Below, one piece after another: positions 9,701-22,600 of a stretch of DNA of 64,000 nucleotides. Made by a program: the position numbers and the translations under genes. Every line of letters begins with the position of its first letter. The first letter of the stretch is position 1. The notes under the pieces were generated by a model. The model was not told the origin of the DNA. It worked only from the letters and a program-made list of their open reading frames with translations, and searched no databases. The DNA lies in NCBI RefSeq assembly GCF_036370855.1, contig NC_088111.1:18263501-18327500 (forward strand), in the 5' to 3' direction. Origin of the DNA: Dromaius novaehollandiae (Eukaryota > Chordata > Aves > Casuariiformes > Dromaiidae).

Positions 9701-12599
9701 CCCGCTCCGCAGCCGCCCCTGCCCCGCCGGTGCTGCACAAGCCGTCGGGGCCCCGCTCCCCCCCCAGGTGGGGACGCCCCGGTGGTGGGGACATCCAGCC
9801 CCGCACACCCCCGCGGCAGCGGGCGAGCCGGGACGTCCCCGGCCACGGGGCAGGCCTCGCTCCCCGCAGGTGGCCGGTGCCCGCAGGCAGCGGAAGGAAG
9901 CGTCCCACCGGAGTGCGTCGGTGATGGGAACACAGGGCTCCCACTGGCGGGGTCTCCTCCGGGCCCCCCCACGGGGCATCCGAAGGGGCGAACGGCGCGT
10001 GCCCCCGCACCCGAGAAGCGGCTGGCTCTGCAGCGCCAGCTGCGCAGGAACCGCGCCGGTGAGCACGTGTCCGGGGCGCCGCCGGGCGCCTTGCGGGCTG
10101 GGCACCCGGCCAGTTTCCCAGCTCCGGTGAGAAACGTGGGTGCAGCACCGCGGAGCGGGCCTGACAGCGGAGAAAACCCATGTGCGGGGCTCCGTGGCGC
10201 TTTGCTCGGCCCTGGTGGCCCTCGTCCCCGCTCGGTGCCCGCCAGCCCCGCTCCCCTGCCTCCGCCCTTCCCGGGGGGCTTCGCCTCTCTGCGGGCAGGA
10301 CGGGCCACTCGCTCTGTTTCTGGCACTAGCGGGGAAATACCGGGTTGACAGGAAAGACGATCCTGGCGCCGGAGGCACGGGGCCAAGCCCGGCTCAGCCC
10401 CTGCAGGCCCAGGCTCAGCGTGGCTGGCGGCACGGCCAGCTGCGGGGCAGGACGGAGCACGCTTGGCGCAGGAGGAATTTGCTGCCTGTTTCACCTCCCG
10501 AGGCTTCCCCAGAGCATGTGCAAAAGCAGAGAGTTCTTTTTTTTCCCTCTTTTTTTCTTGCGAGGCTTTGCAGTTGTGCGGTGCGGGCAGGATTTTTGCA
10601 GCATCGCTGAGGCCCCACCTGGTCCCCGGGTGACCTCCTCCTCCCCTGCTGCTGGCCGCCAGCACCTCGCTCCGGCGCGCAGAGGCTCGGGGAAGCAGCT
10701 GTCACCAATTTTTTACTCTTTCTTCCTTCTTTCTTTCTTCTTCTTCTTTCTTTTTTTTTTTCTAACGTGGGAAAAAAACAATGTCTCTCCACCAATATTG
10801 TTCTTGGAAATGACTGAGCCGCTTCAGCTGAAATTTGGAAAAGAAAAGCTGCAGCCCGAGGCGGCACAGGCGGCTGGCACAGGCGGCCGCAGCCCGGGCG
10901 GCGCAGAGGCACCGCCGCCAGCGACTCGAGCGGCATCTTAGGGGAAGCGTTGGGCAACCCGCGGTGCTTCGAGGCCATCTACTGCCGTGCGGGGTGGCCG
11001 GTGAGGCCCCACGGGGCGCCCGCAAGCGCGGTGCGTGTGGCCCCTGGGTTTCGGCTCGGGGCGGCTGCTCCGGGGGCCGCTGGCCGGCCGTGCCACCCCG
11101 CGCTGGCTGAGGGAGGTGGCCATGTCGCCAGAGCAGGACTGCGGGGCACCAGGGTTCCCCAGCAAGGACCGAGCTCCTCTCCGGGCCCTGCTATGGGGCT
11201 GGGGGCACCTGCCGTTGGGGGTTTTGGCGGCTCCGGCCCACGACCATTTTGTGCCTTGCTCCCGCCGGGAGCCTCTTCCAGAGCCTCCCTGTTCCAGCAG
11301 TTATGGAGCAGCTCCTAATTCCCAGCCCGGTTTCGTCGCTGGCCTCAATCTCCCTGTCTGTTCCCACGCCGATGTTGCCGGCTCGCTGCGAGCGGCCCCC
11401 CGCCCCGAGGCCTTGCGAGACAGCCCCCCACTGCCCGCGCCGCGCCGGGCCCTCCCCTGGGGTGCCGGCCAGCGGAGCCAGGGCCCGGTCGTGCCCGTTG
11501 CCCGCGGCAGCATGGCCGGGTCCTTGGGGGCTCCGGTGGTGCGGCGGCGGCCAGCGGGCCCCCATGGGGCCAGGGCCCGGGGCGGAGGCCCGCTCGCGCC
11601 CTCGCCTCTGGTATGCGGCTGATTCACCGCGGAGCAGCCGCGTGGTGCCGCGGCCTCGCCGACATCTGGAGGGCTGAATTCCTGGAGGAGAGCGCCGAGC
11701 CGGCTGCCAGCAGAGCCGGCGGCCAAGGGCCGGTGGAGGAGCAGCAGGGGAGGAGGAAGGCGGAAGGCGGGGGGGGGGAACGGGAGTCCCCCACGTGTTC
11801 GGGAAAGCATGGCGAGGAGGGGGCCCGGCCTGCGGTGACCGGGCGCCACGACGTGGCCCAGGGAGGCCGAGTGTGGCGGGAGAGGCCGGGCAGAGCCTGC
11901 CACCAGCGCAAAGGGGCTCCGGCAGCGCTGGGGCGGGGGGGCCATGCTGGCCAGAGCCCTGGGGCAGGGAGGGCCGGGCCAGGGGCACAGGCGGGGATGG
12001 GGGACAGGCAGGGCCCAGGCAGGACCTGTCCCTCCAGCTCCTGTGGGGAATGGGGCTCGGAACGGCCAGCAGCTCTGCGGGGCGGCCGAGCCTGGGCCAA
12101 GGAAGCAGGGGAGGAAGGAGGAGCCGGGGGGGACAGTCCCTCCCATCACGCCCCGGGGGGCTCGGGCCTGCTGGCATGGGCAAGGCCTGGCCATGACGGG
12201 GGGGGGGCCAGGACGCTCCTCCAGCGCGGGGGGCTGCGGGTCCGGCCCTGACACGGCTGTGGTAGCTCATCGTAGCGGGGGCCACGGGGGTCCTGCGCCC
12301 TCTAACAGAAAACGCCAGGCTGAGGGCGAGGAGACCTCCACCGCGTCCACCTGGAGCGTCCCCCGCGCTGGGAGCCCTCGGCAGCGCTGCCGCACCTCCC
12401 AACTACATCTCCCGACAGCCCCAGGAGCCCTCACGAGCTTCGCCGCTGCAGCCGGCGAAGAGGAGGGAAGGCAGGAGGGAGCTGGCGGGCTGCGGCTGCC
12501 GCCAGCCCCGCGATCCTCTGCCTCAGCCGAAAACTTGGGAAACAGCCCTGCGGTGCCTCGTGCAACGCCGGGCGGGCACCGCCGGCCAGCTCCTGCCGC
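9701..12599. other. Intergenic interval between GLIS2 and TFAP4, no gene seen
   Basis: Moderately to highly GC-rich with scattered CpG. It contains a polypyrimidine tract (about 10706-10762) and CACGTG boxes at 10064-10069 and 11792-11797. No conserved coding block was recognised on either strand. Confidence 0.55.
10706..10762 (+). repeat. Polypyrimidine (CTT/T-rich) simple repeat
   Basis: A nearly pure C/T tract of CTTT and CTT units ends in a T run. It is a simple repeat with no coding meaning. Confidence 0.8.
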
Positions 12600-13334
12600 G
12601 TCCCGGGGGGAGCACGTCAAATCCTGGGGGGGCTCTGGGCCATGGGACGCAGGCCTGATCCTGGCGACGCGGAGGGCGCAGCTGCCAGCGCCGTTACGGC
12701 GGTGCCGGCTCCCGGGTTGGGGCAGGCCACGGCCCGCAGGCGTCGGGCTGGACCTGAGGAGGCTCGGCCTCGCCGGGAGGCTGCTGCAGCCCGGGCTGGG
12801 CGCCGCGGAGGGGCCGCCATGCCCGGGGGCGGCGCAGGCTCTGCCGGACGAGCCCACGGCGGCCCTGGAGACGCCTCGCGCCAACGTCGTGGTGCTGCGC
12901 TCGCTGAACGGGCTGTGTGGGCAACCCGTGCGCCTGGCGGGAGCTTGCTGCCGCCCGGGCCGGGGCAGGCTCGGGGGGGTGAGGGTGCTCGGCGGGGCCC
13001 AGCACCACTGCGATGGGCCCCGGCGGCGGCCCGCTCCCGCGTTTCGTGCCCACGCGCCCTGCTCGCCAGCAGCCCCTTCTCACCCCGCTGTCATCCGCGC
13101 ATCGTCCCCCCGGGTTCCCCCCTTTTTCCCATTTGCCCCCCCCCCGGCGGAGCTCCGCGCCCCCCGGCCCGGGCGCGCCCCCGCCGCCAGCTGCCGCGCC
13201 GGGCCCCCCCGCGCCCCCTCCCCTTCCCCGACGGGGCCCGCGCCGTCCTTTGTTTACATGGGCCGGTGGCTGGCGGAGGCGGCGCCGCCGGGGGAGGGAG
13301 CGCTGCGCTCGCACCAGCTGTTTCCCGCCTTGAG

Positions 13335-13434
13335 ACACACACACACACTCACACACACACTCACACACACACACACACACACACGCGCGCGCCGCGCACA
13401 CACACACTCACACACACACACACACTCACACACA
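13335..13434. repeat. (CA)n / (CG)n alternating purine-pyrimidine microsatellite
   Basis: About 100 bp of CA dinucleotides, interrupted by single CT steps and by a central GCGCGCGCCGCGC block (about 13384-13396). It ends 91 bp before the TFAP4 ATG, so it is in the 5' UTR or core promoter. Such alternating tracts are known to favour Z-DNA. Confidence 0.95.
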
Positions 13435-13525
13435 GGCGGACGGCGGAGCCGCGCCGAGCCGCGCGGCGCGCAGCCCCGTCCCGCCCCGTCCCGGCGCGTC
13501 CCGCACGCCGCCCGCCCCGCTCGGC

Positions 13526-13614
13526 ATGGAGTACTTCATGGTGCCCGCCCAGAAGATGCCCTCCTTGCAGCACTTCAGGAAATCCGAGAAGGAGGTCATC
13601 GGCGGGCTCTGCAG
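13526..13614 (+). CDS. TFAP4: TFAP4 exon 1 (coding part)
   Basis: It encodes residues 1-29 plus two bases of Ser30 (phase 2). The donor is TGCAG|GTGGGC. The context GGCATGG at the ATG is an acceptable, not strong, initiation context. Confidence 0.97.
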
Positions 13615-16600
13615 GTGGGCGCCCCCCGCAACGGCCGCGAAACCCAGTCAACGCCCCCCCGCTCCCCGCTTCCACCGGGGCAGCCTGCGCGCGGGGCGGC
13701 GGCGGCGCGGGCCGCGGGGCGGCGGCGCTGCCCGGGCACCCGGCGGCGCCTCCATGGCCGCAGCACGTGGGTGCGCTGGCGGCGGCGCTGCCCGCGGGGC
13801 GGCGGGCGCGGGGCTGGCGGCGGCGGGGGGGGCGGCGGCGGGGGGGGCGCGGGCCGGGCCGGGCCGGGCCGGGCCGGGCCGAGACGGGCGGGGGGGCGCG
13901 CGGGACACGGCGGGCGCCGCGCACATGGGCCGGGCGCGGCGCGGCCCCGCTGTGCGGCCATGCGGGCGGGCGGGCCGCGGGCGGGCGCCGCGGCTGGCGG
14001 CGGCGGGGGGCCGCGGCGGCGGCGGCGGCGGGGAGGGGGCCACGCCGGGGCGGGGGGCCGGGGCCGGCGGCGGCGGCGCGGCGCGGCGTGCGGCGGGGCG
14101 GCGGGGGGGTGTGTTTACTACCGGGCCTGGCCGTGACTCTGCAGCCCTCCTGGAGGAGGCGGGCCGGCCCGGGGCTGCCGGGACATGTAGTGCGGCGGCC
14201 GCGGCATTGTGGGCGCTGTAGGCCCCGCCGGGCCACGCCGCCCCGCCGCACAAAGCGGCGCCCGCGCCCGCCGCCGCCCCGGCCCGGCCGGGCCCCGCCG
14301 CCGCCGCTGCGCCGGGCCCTGCCCGCCGCGGCCTGCGGGTGGCCCCGGCTGCGGGGCCGCCTCCACCTGCGGGCCGCCCGGGGGTCGGCCCTGCGCCGCC
14401 GCGGCTGCCCGGTGCTGTGGGGCAGCCCTCACCCGGAGGGAGCTCGTGGGGCAGGCCTGGCCGGCCGGGGCCCCGTGGGGCAGCCCTGATCACCAGGGCC
14501 ATGTGGGGCAATCCTGGCTGGCCAGGGCTGTGTGGGGCAGCCCTGAGCCACCAGGGCAACCCAGTGCTGTGGGGCAGCCCTGACCACCAGGGCCCTGTGG
14601 GGTAGTTCTGATCAGCCAGGGCCATGTGGGGCAGCCCTGACCACCAGGGCTGTAGTGGGGCCTACCTCTACCTGCGGGGCAGTCCTGACCCACTAGGGCC
14701 CTGTGGGGCAGGTCTCAGCCATTGAGGCCATGTGGGGTGGCCCTGACCTGCCTGGGCCCCCACGTGCCTGTGGGGCACCCACTAGGGCCCTGTGGGGCAG
14801 CCTTGACCTGGTGAGGCCCAGCTCCACCTATGGGGCAGCCCTGACCCACCGAGGCGCACCCCCTACTGTGGGGCAATCCCACGCCAGAGGGGCCCTGGGG
14901 GGTGGCCCTGATTTGCTGGGTCTGCCCCTATGTGCCTGTGGGGCAGCTGAGATTTGCTGGGGCCCTGTGGGGCAGCCTTGACCTAGCGGGACTCACCCAC
15001 TGCTGTGGGGCAACCCTGATCCACTAGAGTCCCCCTGCACTTGTGGGGCAGCCCTGACCCACCCTGGTCTACTCATACCTGTGGGGCAGCTGTGACCCAC
15101 CTGAGCTCGCCTGCTCCAGGGCAGCCCTGCTCCATGGGGGCCCCTATGGCCCTGCCACCTCCTCGGGGACGCCCTGTTCCACCCATCCCAGCACCAGGGT
15201 CCAGCTGCAGGACGGGGCCCCGTGGTGGCATGGAGCCAGGGCAGGCGGAGCCTGCAGCATGCCCTCACCTGGGATCTCCCTCCGGAGCAATCCCAGCAGT
15301 GCTGCGTGGGTCCTTGGGGCTGCCCCGTCCTGCCTGGAGCCGCACAGCTGCGTAGCGCGGGCTCGTGCCCTGCGTCAGGAGCACCGGCCTCCTGCCTGGC
15401 AACCCGGCGACGGTTGCTGCCGGGCTTGGCACACTGCACACTGTTCAGGCTGCTCCTTCGGGAAATCCAGGCAGGAAAGTATGATCCTTCTCTCCGGGCC
15501 TCTGCGCTCACCCTGGGCATCAGCTAGTATAGGGCAGACCAGAAACTTAGCCTGCAGGTCTGGTTTCCACCCACCCCTCGCTTGGGGACACTCTGCCCTG
15601 CGTTGGCCGCACGTGTGCCCCTTGCTTGGGGACGCCCTGCCCCATACGGCCATGCTTCCTCTTCCCATCAGCACAAACTGTAGCACTTGTTCAGGACTGA
15701 GGAAAACGAGCTGGGGTGTCTGTGGTAGGTCTCAGAGCTTGTCAGCATCCTTGAGGGAGAGAAGCAGAGAGGCAGGGTCAGACAGCTCTGTTACCTCCAG
15801 GGTTTTGCTTTCCTTGAGATATCAGGCAACATAATATCCCCTGCCAAATTGCACCTGCATGCCAGTGGGCAGCTTGGGAAGGAAAGACCAAATTCTACTT
15901 GCACAACCCAAAGCTCGCCTCCCTGGTGTGCCCATGGCAGAGAGGGCTGTAGAAACCCTGTGGCTTCTCTCTGCAGTAGCTTTTATGGCAAGAGAGCTTC
16001 CCGTGTCCGGGTGAACTTGCGCGGGAACAGCTGGAACCAGGAAGGGTGAACTTGAGTAATGTGCCGGAGAAGTGAGCGAGTGGCAGGGTTACAGCCCGGA
16101 AGGCCGGCTACTGCTGAAGTCTCGTTATCATCGGTATCTTGTCTGGAGCCTGATATGCTGCGTAAGCAGGTCTCTCCTGGGGCAATGTGCTTAGAGTGTG
16201 GCTTTTGCAGGGCTGAGCTGAACTCGCTGTCAGGAGTAGGGTCCTTCACAGGGGCGTGGGCAAAGAATTGCTGGTGCGGATGGATCTTCCCTAATCCCAT
16301 TACAGCCCAGCCCTGCTCTGTGAGTGGCTCCCTAGTGCTTGTTACCAGCAGGCACTTGATCCCGTGGTGAAGTCCACCCAGGCTGTGCGGGTGTGACTTG
16401 TTGGGCAGTGATGGGGGGCCTGCGTGGTGAGTGTGATCCTCTCTCCGAGCCCTTCGCGGGTGTCTGCCTGGCCAGGGCAATCAGAGACAGTGGTTCTGCA
16501 GGCAGGATCTGGGCTGGCACTGGGCTGACTTATCTTCTGGCTTTTTCTTGTGCATGTGGGGCTGAACGTGAGATCAGCTGGGCTGCATTTGGCAGCAGGC

Positions 16601-19600
16601 ATGTCTAAGTCTTCCCCCGGTTCCCAGCGGAAGTAGCCCGAGGTACTTGAGTGTGTTGTTTGACAACCAGGCCATCTTCTGAAACGATGCCTTTATTTTT
16701 CCCCTTTCTGCGTTCAGCTCTGTCACTTTATAAGTCTCTTCCCAGGAAGAGCAGCTGGGGAAGGTTATGAGAGGTCTCCTGGTGAGGAAATGGGCTCTTC
16801 CTCCTTCTCTTGTATTTAAGAAACTGCTTCCTCGCTCTCCGGCCTGAGAGGTCTCTGTCTAATTCCTCTTGTGGGGCTGTGGCTGATGGGTGAAAATCCC
16901 TGAGCCACATTTGGAGGAAGGCCCCGCAGCCACGTGCTAGGGCCCCGAGAAGCAGCACTGCAAGAAGATCGGGGGCAGACCCTGCCCTTAACAGGGGAAC
17001 AGTGTCGTTATAACCTGCCAAGCTCAGCATCTGGGGGGTTACTGTCTTGTTAAAGATGGGAACACTGGGGAGCCAGTAGCCCAATTCAGAGGGGCGGGTT
17101 TCCTTTGCCCAGCGGGGAGCTGGGCAGAGATCCTGGCCTCTGGCAGAGCATCTCGGCCTGAGCTGGTGGGAGCTGCAGGGTTGCAGCGTGGGAAGGGGTT
17201 AACCCTAGAGGCTGAGGCACTGGGTGACAGGGTCTCCCCTACCGTACGGCACGGCACCCGTGGTGCGTTTTTACATGTTGTTTCCTGGAAGGAGAGAGAG
17301 AACTTTCCCTCTCTGTCCCCAGTCTGGGGGCAGCTGCCGGAGACAGGTCAGGGCTGTCCATCTCCTGCTCTCCTGTTGCTTCCCCTCTGTGCTTGTCTCT
17401 CCTTGTCCCAGGAGTGTTGTCCACACCACTGCAGTGACGATGACCTGGCAGCGGTCCCAAATATAAATGTCAGTGATGGTGGTCTTGACAGAGAGCCCTG
17501 GGCTGTGCTCCCCCTGCCACCACCTCGCTCTGAGCTGAGGTATGAACACGTGGCCCGGTGCCCTGGCCATGTGCTCTCCTTTGGGACAGGAGCAAGGGGC
17601 TCTCTCCCATGCAGGATGGTTCCTCATGCAAACGCAGCTGCAGGCTGTGACCAGAACACAGCCAGGCAGGCGTCCTCGAGGTGAGAGTGGGATTTCTTGC
17701 CTTGCTGCTTGCTCCTTGTGCACTCAGTCATCCAGCTGTAGGGTGTTGAGGTGGCTGTCTGATACGAGATATGATCACCTGATGCGATCCTGATGCGAGA
17801 TTGCAAGGCTGGGTGTGGATACCCAAGGGCTCCTAGGGCTCTGCCTTCTGGGCATAACCTCCTGGATGGCCTTGCCCCCAGAGCATGGGCCTGGCGAAGT
17901 CAAGGCCAGAAGCACAAAGGTGTTTGGGGGCTGATTTCAGCCCGGTTTGGTTTGTCCCCCTGTAGTAGAAAGCTGTGGTTGCAAGAGCCTCGTTGCTCTG
18001 GCAGAATCGCCATGTCTTCGCTGCGATTTCTGTTCCTGCGTGTATGCTCCTGCCCCGGTGATTTCAGGCCCCGTAACCCTTTTCCAGCTAGTGCTGGGAA
18101 GTGCAAAGGCTTGGTATGTTTTAACCCATAGGGACGAGTTTGGGCCCATTCTTCACAGAGGTGTTTTGAGCGGCTTCAGGAACGCTGGTGAGAGCCATGA
18201 GTGGATGTGAGGCCTGTGAGCTCCTCTCTGCTGCCCGGATGTCATGGTCTGTGCCAGAAGGCTACCACACCACTGCAGGCAGCTCTCAGCCCATGGAGCT
18301 GGAGCCGGTGTGCAAGACGGCTGCTCTCAGCAAGCGGGGCAGACCCCCAGCAACCCATTACATCTCAAGACCCTCCCGGGGCACCCATTTGGAGCTGCAC
18401 GGGAGAGGTCTAGTGCATCGGGCACTCATCGTCCTGTGCTCACCTGCGCCATGACGCTTGGCTGTGGCAGATCAGGACAAGCGTTTTGCTCAGCCCTGCG
18501 AGCTGAGATGCATAGATGCATGGGGCTCAAAGGAATTGCAGTTTGTTCCCTGGCTATAGCAGCTGATGAGTGCTCTGGGAGGGTCCCTGTGCTCCTAAAC
18601 CTGCTTACTGTCAAGACGATGGCCGTGAAGGCAGGGTGTCTACGAGAAACTGTCCTGCTGCAGCAGCATGAGCTGCAGCATCCTCAGCAGTGGACGCAAG
18701 GCCTTGCTGTCTGAACCGAGCATCTGTCATGTGCTGAGTGGGACAGGTCTGGTCTCCCTGTCCTGGAGCTGGTGCCCAGAGCTTCATTGGGCAGAAAGCC
18801 CTCCCTACTCCCTTCTGACCTTGAGCTGGGCTGTCTGGCGCACCAGCCCTGCTCCTTTCCTGCAGACAGCATTTGACCTCTGGGAGCCTTTTGCTCATCC
18901 CAGCTGGCTCGGGTTATGCCGATCCTGTTAGAGGCTGCCTGAAGATAATCTGGTGGCCGCATGCCTGCTCGGCACTGCTGGCTGATCCCGCTCCCACAGG
19001 GACCCGAGTGATCCTAGCGCTCCGGCCCCAACGCAGGGGAGAGGGTGAGACGCGGTCTTGGCTCGTGGGGCCTGGGAGCTGGGGCGTCCTGGGGAGCGGC
19101 GTCAGCCCCTCGTACTGCTTGGCACCTGCACGAGTGTTGCAAAGCAAGCTGGGGGCAAACAGCCGTCCCCGCCGCCTCCAGATGAAGGCTGAAACCCATC
19201 TTATCTCACCTTGTGCTGGGAGGCTGTGCCTCGTGTTTAGTCTTCGGTGTTTCACAGCTTCCCCAGCCCCGGCAGTACGTCCTGGCTTCGTGACGTGGTT
19301 GAGCCATGTTACGGGGTAGCGGTGCCAGGGAACCGTGCCAGGTGCAGCCCCGCAGGTGTGCAGCGTGTGCCTGGGCAGGGAGGGGGCTCTGGAGGAGGCT
19401 GGGGTCCCTCTGGCCTTCAGATCTGACCTGCTGGCTGGGGACACAGGGACAGCGGGACGGCAGGTGGATGGATGTGCAGGTTTCCCTGCCCTGACCTTCC
19501 AGCCTGACTTTAATAGCTGCGTTCTCATGGAGTCTTAATTATAGCATGTGCATGATAATGGCTTATGTACTCCGGGTAGCCTCTCGCGCCCGTGGAAATC

Positions 19601-22600
19601 TGTTTCTTGGTTTTTAATAGTCTGGCTTCTAAACTCGGGCCAGGAAACAAAAGAGAAGCAAGATAATCATCAGGATGGTGTGGTCTGTGGGTTGTGTTGT
19701 TTTGTTTTGTTTTAATGGCCAGCTATCTTGTGAACGCGGGGCTCAGAATTTGCTCGCCCGGCGCATTACTCGCAGTTGCCGGCTGCTGCCCGGTATGGCT
19801 TGGGAGGGATCGGATCCCTCTGCGGTTGTCGCCAGTCCTTCTCCAAGCAGCGGCTCCCTGGTTGCGCTGCGGGACCGTCCTCCCCAGCGCTGAGCCCCGG
19901 GCAGGTGCCGCTCTCCGTCCCCATGCTGCCCTCAGGGAGGTGGGGAGAAACGTGGGGTGGGCACGCTGCCTGCTTCGCCTCCCGGTGTAAATCCCTTCCC
20001 TCTTTATTCTGCAGATTTAACAAGTCTGTTGCATGCTAGGATTTAGTCTTCCTGCTCCCCGCTCCATCTTGGGGCCTCTGCAGAAGCTGGGCTTGGAGGA
20101 GGAAGAGAGACCCCCTTTGAAAGGGGCTTTGCTCGGTGCAGACGGGGGCCGGCGCGCGGACCACGTGCAAGCTGGCGGCGGCCAGCCGGAGCCCTCCCAG
20201 TTGCCGCTCGGCAGCTCTTCCCTCCCCGCTGCCCATCCCCGCTTGCTGCCAGTGGCGCCGGGTCTGGGAAGCATTTCCCGGCCCATCTGTCGAGCGAGCG
20301 AGCGGGGCGTGAGGAGGAGGCGGCAGGAAGCAGGCGGGAGCTGCGGCTTCGGGTGGGACGGGGGCTTCTCTGCTGGGAGCTGTCATCTGGAAGCCATCAG
20401 CGGGAGTGGGAGGGAGCCGCCTTCCCGGGGCCACACACGCCGGCCGGCCCCGCCAGGACCGCAGCCGGCAAGCCCGCGGCCTCGCTCGCCCGCCTGCCCG
20501 CCCGGGGAGGGGGACCCGGACCCTCGCTGCGCCCCATCGCCTGGGTAATGGTATCCCCAGCTTGCTGAGGGCCCCGCACGTGGGCACGGCTGCGGTGCCG
20601 CGGCGGTGGGGTACGGTCCGGCTTTGCCGCTCGGCCTGGGACTGTCAGGGACCTCCCGACGCAGTGGGCGCTGTGTTCGCAGCCGGGACCGACCCGCTGG
20701 TGGGCAGCGGGTAGTTTGTGCTGGTAGCAGAGGATGCTCGGACACAGGGCAGGCAGAGGGGACAGTTGTGTCTGACTCCAGCCAGGGCATCTTTGCGCAT
20801 GGGGTGTCCGTGAGCCCTCTCTTTTTGTCTGGAGCTGCCCTACGGATACTGTCAGATTGCTGTTGGCCAGCTCCTGTCCAAGCCTGCGGAGCTGGTGGGC
20901 TGCACAGGGGCTGTGTTTCGGGTCAACACGTCCCCAGAGGTGTTAGAAGGACCAGCTGAGGTTAGGATACTGGGGAGAGGGTGGAAAAAAACGACCACCT
21001 CCCTGCTGCTTTTTTACCAGCATCTCGATCTGTGCCTGGAGATGAGGTGTGGGCTGAGCCCTGCGCAGCACCAGGACAATCATCGCCCGTGGCTTTTCCT
21101 GACAGTCCCTTTGGCTGCTTGCACTGTCCTTGCAAAGCAGGGGAGGAAACAGAGGGCGCGAGCCCAAGACACGGCGCTGGGGCTCCAAACGGAGAGCGAG
21201 CGGTCCCCAGGGTGTGCACAGGGGTGCAGGCCCTGTCCCTCCCTAACTGCGGGCGTCTCTTGCAGCTTGGCCAACATCCCATTGACTCCGGAGACCCAGC
21301 GGGACCAGGAGCGGCGGATACGCAGGGAGATCGCCAACAGCAACGAGCGAAGGCGGATGCAGAGCATCAATGCTGGTTTCCAGTCTCTGAAAACGCTCAT
21401 CCCACACACGGACGGGGAGAAGCTCAGCAAGGTGAGCACAGGGAGCAGCCACGTGTGAGGTGGCATCTCCTCTGGGTTGCGAGGGACACCCAGCAGGGGA
21501 ATCGGTGCTCCAGCACATCGACGATGTGCGATTCAGATGTCCGTCCTGCGCATTGAGGTTTTCTGCAATGCTTGTTGAGCAGGCAGGACGGGGCTGTAAG
21601 CATGACTGGGGATAATTGCATACATTATTTTGCCAGTCACTTCCAGGCTCTTTAGCACTCGGAGACTTTAGAACTAGTGTTTTCATTGCATTGGACAAAG
21701 CCGTTTTCTCCAAAGTGTGATGGAGTTCCCTCCCTGGGGGAATTGCCTTTGTGGGGGGGTGTGCATGCTAAATATGGGGTGCGTATTTAACTCGGTGTCC
21801 CGGGGCCAGAGCAGAGGAGCAGTCTGGGTGTGTCTAACAAAACCCAGCCTCCCAGCACCAGGACTGTGTGTGCCCAAGGTAGGAAGGGGGCCCTTTCACA
21901 GCGGGACTTTCCTGATGCTGCAGAAGGAGAGTGGTGGGAGGAGGCAGCTCTAGGGAGTAGGTCAGATGTTCCTGCGAAAGATGAATCGAATCTAGTGCCA
22001 TTTGTGTGGACTGGGTGGAGGGAAAGCCCAGGAGAGAGCACAGCCACAAGGTCTGGAGGTGAAGCAAAGCCTGGAGATGCTGGGGCCAGCAAGGAGTGGT
22101 CCTGCTGCCTCCTAGGCAGGAAGGGAGCTCAGCAGGAACGGATCTCCTGCGGTTGGGGAGGGACCTCACAGAAAAGTCTCCTGCCTCACCGGTCCCCCTC
22201 CTGGCTCTTCTCCAGGCGGCGATCCTCCAGCAAACGGCTGAATACATCTTTTCACTGGAGCAGGAGAAGACTCGGCTACTGCAGCAGAACACCCAGCTCA
22301 AGCGGTTCATCCAGGTAGTACCTCCCTTCGCACCCAGCACTGCTGGGGTGGGGCTGGGCTGGCCGAGGAAGGGCTCGTTCCCTATGCTGCCAGCAACTCC
22401 TTCCATAAATTTGGGAGGTGTCAGTGCATCATTGCTTCTCCCCGGAGGTCAGGTGGAGACCCTCTGTCCTCCTGTGCCAGGGAAATGGAGGCATTTCGCA
22501 CGCTCCTGGCATCCAGAGGTGCCCAGCTTAACCTGACATCCCCAATGCAGCAGGAGGAGAAGGGGACTAGGGCTCCTGTTTTACATTTGGGTCAGTGTAT

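Larger units (their letters stand above)
12600..14350 (+). promoter_or_regulatory. TFAP4: TFAP4 CpG-island promoter region
   Basis: A CpG-dense block surrounds the TFAP4 start codon and has no TATA box at a plausible distance. A CAGCTG E-box, the sequence that AP-4 itself binds, lies at 13315-13320, and a CACGTG box lies just inside intron 1 (13764-13769). The transcription start cannot be fixed from sequence alone. Confidence 0.6.
13615..21265 (+). other. TFAP4: TFAP4 intron 1 (7.65 kb)
   Basis: The intron holds the 3' part of the promoter CpG island, a GGGCC pentanucleotide run, a minisatellite (14411-15165) and seven CACGTG boxes (13764, 14761, 15610, 16931, 17547, 20162, 20577). The rest is unique sequence without a recognised exon or transposon. 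Confidence 0.85.
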
